A stretch of DNA of 17,324 nucleotides from Desulfamplus sp. Its GTDB lineage: Bacteria > Desulfobacterota > Desulfobacteria > Desulfobacterales > Desulfobacteraceae. The stretch covers positions 1 through 17,324 of the forward strand of contig JADFXA010000018.1 in the NCBI GenBank assembly GCA_015233755.1, in the 5' to 3' direction. A program made the position numbers and the translations under genes. The notes under the pieces were generated by a model. The model made no database searches and had not been told where the DNA came from. It saw nothing but the letters and a program-made list of their open reading frames with translations. The first letter of the stretch is position 1. Each line of letters opens with the position of its first letter. Shown here piece by piece: positions 14,003-17,324 of the stretch.

Positions 14003-15148
14003 ATGGAAAGAGATAAAATCGACCAAAGCAAAATAGACCAAGGCAAAAATGAAAATGCAAATCAGACAGATATAAATCGTAATGAGAATTCAAATCAGAT
14101 AGACATAAACCGTAGGCAATTTTTATCTCGATCTATTAGGACAGGAGTGGCTGTAGCATCTGTAGGAGCTGTTGGTTATCTATTCCACGATCCAAAAGGA
14201 AGTTCTACAAGCTCTATCAATCTTAACGTAGATCATGTAACTTCTTTAAAATCTATTAATTCAGATTCAGGTAAAGATAATTCAAACTCAACTCAAAGTA
14301 GTGATATATGGACTATTCCTGATTTTTCAATTCCTGAGCAAGCAGGAAAACTTGCCATTGTAAGGGGTGAGGATAGAACTAAAACGCTTGAGGCTGCATT
14401 AAAAGCTCTTGGTGGGATAGATAAGTTTATTAAAGATGGTGATGTTGTTTTAATAAAGGTAAATGCAGCATTTGCTGTATCACCAATTCTATCTGCAACA
14501 ACACACCCTGATATTCTCTCAAAAATGATTCGTATTTGCTATAACGCAGGGGCAAAAAAGGTAAAAGTAACTGATAACCCTATCAATGACCCTGCAAGCT
14601 GTTTTCTTCTTACAGGAATTGAGGCTGCAACCAAGCAAAATGGTGCTGAGCTTATTTTACCAAGAGATGAATATTTTAAGAATCTTACTCTTCAAAATGG
14701 TCGTCTTATCAAAGAGTGGCCAGTCCTTAAGACTCCATTTGATGGAGTAACAAAACTCATCAGTATGGCTCCAATAAAAGATCACCATAGAAGCGGGGCA
14801 TCAATGATTTTGAAAAATGGATATGGATTGCTTGGGGGGCGTAGAAATATTTTTCATCAAGATATTCATACTATTATCGCTGAACTTGCAAGGATGGTAA
14901 AATCCACTTTAGTTGTTCTTGATGGCACAAACACTATGATGACTAACGGTCCAACAGGCGGATCTCTCTCTGATTTAAAGCCGACTCACACCTTGATTGT
15001 TGGTACAGACCCTGTGGCTGTTGATAGTTTTGGTTCAACCCTTCTTGGAAAGACTCATCAAGATTTACCACATCTTATTCAAGCGTCAGCAGCCGGAGTT
15101 GGAACAGTTGACTACCTCTCACTTAAACCAATAATATTAGCGATATAA
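14003..15148 (+). CDS. Tat-exported DUF362 protein
   Basis: A 381-residue protein. Residues 36-62 form a twin-arginine signal: NRRQFLSRS followed by a hydrophobic Ala/Val/Gly stretch, so the protein should be exported folded, which often means a cofactor. The mature part (about 95-375) is a DUF362 domain with AIVRGEDRTKTLEAALKALG, VVLIKVNAAF, GAKKVKVTDNP, ISMAPIKDHH, RSGASMILKNGYGL, DGTNTMMTNGPTGG and GTDPVAVDS. DUF362 is widespread in anaerobes, often fused to ferredoxin domains; its chemistry is not well defined to my knowledge. No CX2CX2C ferredoxin motif is present here. The n-region before the signal is unusually long (about 36 residues) and built of small repeats (14015-14113). AAGGG lies eight bases before the ATG. 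Neighbours are the membrane-anchored protein (56 bases upstream) and iorA (49 bases downstream). Confidence 0.88.
   Translation: MERDKIDQSKIDQGKNENANQTDINRNENSNQIDINRRQFLSRSIRTGVAVASVGAVGYLFHDPKGSSTSSINLNVDHVTSLKSINSDSGKDNSNSTQSSDIWTIPDFSIPEQAGKLAIVRGEDRTKTLEAALKALGGIDKFIKDGDVVLIKVNAAFAVSPILSATTHPDILSKMIRICYNAGAKKVKVTDNPINDPASCFLLTGIEAATKQNGAELILPRDEYFKNLTLQNGRLIKEWPVLKTPFDGVTKLISMAPIKDHHRSGASMILKNGYGLLGGRRNIFHQDIHTIIAELARMVKSTLVVLDGTNTMMTNGPTGGSLSDLKPTHTLIVGTDPVAVDSFGSTLLGKTHQDLPHLIQASAAGVGTVDYLSLKPIILAI
14015..14113 (+). repeat. Two in-frame tandem duplications in the DUF362 n-region
   Basis: Bases 14015-14029 and 14030-14044 are 15-base copies encoding KIDQS and KIDQG (two differences). 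Bases 14048-14080 and 14081-14113 are 33-base copies encoding NENANQTDINR and NENSNQIDINR (five differences, mostly silent). The last Arg of the second copy is the first Arg of the twin-arginine motif, so the duplication lengthened the region just before the export signal. Confidence 0.85.
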
Positions 15149-15197
15149 ATATCGTAAGTTACTAATCAAAATAAAAAATAGGGAATTATAAAGAGAT

Positions 15198-17150
15198 ATG
15201 CACAAATTATTAAGCGATAAAGTCGGTGAAGAGATAATGCTTTTGGGTAATGAAGCAATTGCAAGAGGTGCGATTGAGGCAGGAGTTGCCTTTGCTACAA
15301 CCTATCCCGGAACACCATCTTCTGAGTTATCTTTAAATCTTTTTCAGATTTCAAAAGAGACAGACCTCTACTTTGAATATAGCACAAACGAAAAAGTTGC
15401 AATGGAGGTAGCAGCAGCAGCAGCAAATTCTGGACTTAGAACTATGTGCATAATGAAGCACGTTGGACTAAATGTGGCTGCCGACCCCTTAATGACACTT
15501 GCCTATATTGGTGTAAGAGGCGGCATGGTTATTTTAACTGCTGATGACCCTTCAATGTTTTCAAGCCAAAATGAGCAAGATAACCGTTATTACGCCAAAC
15601 TTGCAGGACTTCCTATGCTTGAGCCATCTTCAGTAAGCGAAGCTAAAGAGATGACCATTGCCGCTTTTGAGTTGTCAGAAGCTCTTCAAGAGCCTGTAAT
15701 TTTGAGAACTACTACAAGAATCAACCACTCAAGCGCGTTTGTAAAAACAGGTGAGATAAAAGCAAGAAATACAAAGGGATTTTTTAAAAAAGACCCAATG
15801 AGCTATGTCACTGTGCCAGCAGTTTCGCGTAAACTTCACGTAAAACTTTTGGCAAATTTGAAAAGAGCCGCTGAATTATCAGAATCTTCAATCCACAATT
15901 TTATTGTTAGTTCCAACAGTTCAACCCACAATGCCTATAAATTGGGGATAATTTGCAATGGAGTAAGTTATCTATACGCCTCAGATGCTGTGAAAGATTT
16001 GGGTATTGAAGATAGAACAAAAATTTTGCGTATTGGTTTTTCTAACCCTATGCCGGCAAATTTGATTAAATCATTTGCAAAAGATTGCCAAAAAATTCTT
16101 GTGATTGAAGAGGGTGAACCTTTTATGGAAGAGGCAGTTAAAGCCTTTGCACAAGAGGCTGGTGTTGTTATTGAAATAAAGGGGAAAAATGGTGAAGAGG
16201 TAGCTCCTCCTTGTATCTCATCTTCAAGTGAACAAACTGAAGGGTGTCTTCTTCCATCAGAGCAAGAGCCTCTATTCTCAAGGCTTTATGAGTTTGATCC
16301 TGCAATGGTGCGTAGAAAGATAGCTTCATTCTTTGGTGTTGAAAATCCCTATACATCTATCAAATCTGTTGATACAAAAGGGATACCTGAGATTCCACAA
16401 CGTCCACCAAACTTATGCTCTGGCTGTTCTCATAGAGCAACATTTTATGAGGTGAAAAAGGCTTCACAAGGAATGGATGTTATTTTTCCCTCTGATATTG
16501 GCTGTTACACGTTAGGTTTTCTTCCACCCCTATCAACTGGCGATTTTGTAATTTGTATGGGTGGGTCTGTCAGCACATCTTGCGGATTTTCAAAGGCAAC
16601 TGACCATAAAGTTGTATCGTTTATCGGAGATTCAACATTTTTCCACTCTGGAATCACGGGTCTTGTAAATGCTGTATTTAATAACCACAATTTCACATTA
16701 GTAATACTTGATAATGGAATTACTGCAATGACAGGGCATCAACCAAACCCTGGTGTTGATATGACACGTATGAACTTTGAAGGCTATAAACCTATCTCAA
16801 TTGAGAATTTAGTCAGGGCAATCGGCGTTGAACATGTTACGGTTATTAAGCCGTTCAAGGTGAGAAAGAGCATTGAAGCAATTAAAGAGGCTCTTGCATT
16901 CAAAGGCGTGTCAGTTATCATATCTCAAGAACCATGCACTCTGTTTGCAAAGAGTATAAAAATTTTAAAACCTCGACCATTTCATATAACAGCAAAATGT
17001 GTGGATCATAGAGATTGCATAAATCAGATTGCCTGCCCATCTTTCTATATAGAAAATGGACGAGTTAAAATTGACGCTGATACCTGTGTTGGATGCGCTG
17101 TTTGTGCCCAAATATGTCCTGACAATGCTATCTTACCAATTAAACAATAG
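15198..17150 (+). CDS. iorA: Indolepyruvate:ferredoxin oxidoreductase, alpha subunit
   Basis: This 650-residue subunit carries thiamine diphosphate and iron-sulfur clusters and oxidatively decarboxylates aryl pyruvates to aryl-acetyl-CoA, reducing ferredoxin. The N-terminal domain has LLGNEAIARGAIEAGVAFAT, YPGTPSSEL and the conserved Glu of STNEKVAMEVA. A CSGCSHRATFYEV motif is near residue 407. The thiamine-binding motif begins GDSTFFHSG (477-485). The C-terminus has one complete 4Fe-4S motif, Cys630, Cys633, Cys636 and Cys640-Pro. The preceding cluster motif, usually CX2CX2CX5CP, reads Cys601, His604, Cys607, Cys613-Pro: the second cysteine is histidine. AAAGAG precedes the ATG. The start adds about 15 residues before the conserved LLGNEA. 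The partner subunit IorB should follow; a gene start is visible at 17314. Confidence 0.96.
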   Translation: MHKLLSDKVGEEIMLLGNEAIARGAIEAGVAFATTYPGTPSSELSLNLFQISKETDLYFEYSTNEKVAMEVAAAAANSGLRTMCIMKHVGLNVAADPLMTLAYIGVRGGMVILTADDPSMFSSQNEQDNRYYAKLAGLPMLEPSSVSEAKEMTIAAFELSEALQEPVILRTTTRINHSSAFVKTGEIKARNTKGFFKKDPMSYVTVPAVSRKLHVKLLANLKRAAELSESSIHNFIVSSNSSTHNAYKLGIICNGVSYLYASDAVKDLGIEDRTKILRIGFSNPMPANLIKSFAKDCQKILVIEEGEPFMEEAVKAFAQEAGVVIEIKGKNGEEVAPPCISSSSEQTEGCLLPSEQEPLFSRLYEFDPAMVRRKIASFFGVENPYTSIKSVDTKGIPEIPQRPPNLCSGCSHRATFYEVKKASQGMDVIFPSDIGCYTLGFLPPLSTGDFVICMGGSVSTSCGFSKATDHKVVSFIGDSTFFHSGITGLVNAVFNNHNFTLVILDNGITAMTGHQPNPGVDMTRMNFEGYKPISIENLVRAIGVEHVTVIKPFKVRKSIEAIKEALAFKGVSVIISQEPCTLFAKSIKILKPRPFHITAKCVDHRDCINQIACPSFYIENGRVKIDADTCVGCAVCAQICPDNAILPIKQ

Positions 17151-17163
17151 TGCAAATTATTAG

Positions 17164-17278
17164 TAGCCGAGCGATAAATCGCACGGCTAAATTATAATAA
17201 AGTCCACTAAAGTGGACTATTATAGTCGGCTTTAGCCGACTTCTCTTATTTTAGCCCTGAAATTTATTTCGGGGCTAA
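17164..17278. repeat. Cluster of four near-perfect hairpins after iorA
   Basis: Four inverted repeats with two-base formal loops stand in a row. First, 17164-17175 with 17178-17189 (12 positions, one A-A mismatch). Second, 17201-17208 with 17211-17218 (perfect 8 bp). Third, 17224-17231 with 17234-17241 (perfect 8 bp). Fourth, 17251-17263 with 17266-17278 (13 positions, one T-G pair). Hairpins 1, 3 and 4 share a TAGCC/GGCTA core. None is followed by a clean T-run, so they look like extragenic palindromes or mRNA-stability hairpins rather than ordinary terminators. They occupy most of the 163-base gap between iorA and the next start. Confidence 0.88.
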
Positions 17279-17313
17279 TTGGAAATTTAAAAATTTAAAG
17301 GATTTTATAAAAT

Positions 17314-17324
17314 ATGGATACTAA
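17314..17324 (+). CDS. Start of the next gene, possibly iorB
   Basis: ATG GAT ACT AA begins at 17314 and runs off the window. AAAGGA (17297-17302) lies upstream at a rather long distance. IorB, the gamma-family partner of IorA, is the expected neighbour and often begins with a few residues before its Rossmann-like motif. Only three codons are visible, so identity is a guess from position. Confidence 0.35.

Noticed and set aside
15416..15426. Short GCA/AGC run in iorA as a microsatellite
   Set aside because: It encodes the conserved Ala-rich helix (VAAAAANSG) of the family; ordinary codon repetition.

Overview
The window is chromosomal DNA of an AT-rich bacterium, densely packed with genes in short operons. 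I see no insertion sequence, phage gene or CRISPR array. Three things suggest an anaerobe with ferredoxin-linked metabolism: an activator of corrinoid enzymes (RACo type), the large subunit of indolepyruvate:ferredoxin oxidoreductase, and a Tat-exported DUF362 protein. The DjlA-like J-protein and the Tat signal point to a Gram-negative cell. A sulfate-reducing, Desulfobacterota-like anaerobe fits best, but that is an inference from gene content, not a placement.

Layout. Positions 1-2357 (minus strand) hold a TerB/J-domain protein followed, with a one-base TAATG overlap, by a RACo-like ferredoxin/ASKHA protein that runs off the left edge. Positions 2548-2943 encode a small membrane-anchored protein with an acidic tail, converging on dnaE (2950-6669, minus). 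A leucine tRNA (anticodon CAG, minus) with a strong terminator follows at 6885-7024. The tRNA promoter and a plus-strand promoter for ribF appear to share one TATATA -10 box. From 7134 to 12374 there is a plus-strand housekeeping run: ribF (FMN/FAD synthesis), def and fmt (start-Met deformylation and initiator tRNA formylation), rsmB (16S rRNA methylation), rpe (pentose phosphate epimerase) and rpmB (ribosomal protein L28, zinc form, with its own promoter and hairpin terminator).

Positions 12427-17324 form a second plus-strand unit. It starts with a leader containing a 24-codon reading frame and two anti-Shine-Dalgarno stretches. Next come a membrane-anchored exported protein of a poorly characterised family (it resembles DUF6599), a Tat-exported DUF362 protein and iorA. 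After iorA there is a run of four near-perfect hairpins, then the first codons of another gene, probably iorB. This unit is the least understood part of the window: two exported proteins of unknown job sit directly before a cytosolic ferredoxin oxidoreductase.

Two themes recur. Several ordinary enzymes (Def, DnaE, Rpe) carry short polar, low-complexity insertions. The stretch 13911-14113 contains three different short tandem duplications. Both suggest a genome that tolerates or generates small in-place expansions.
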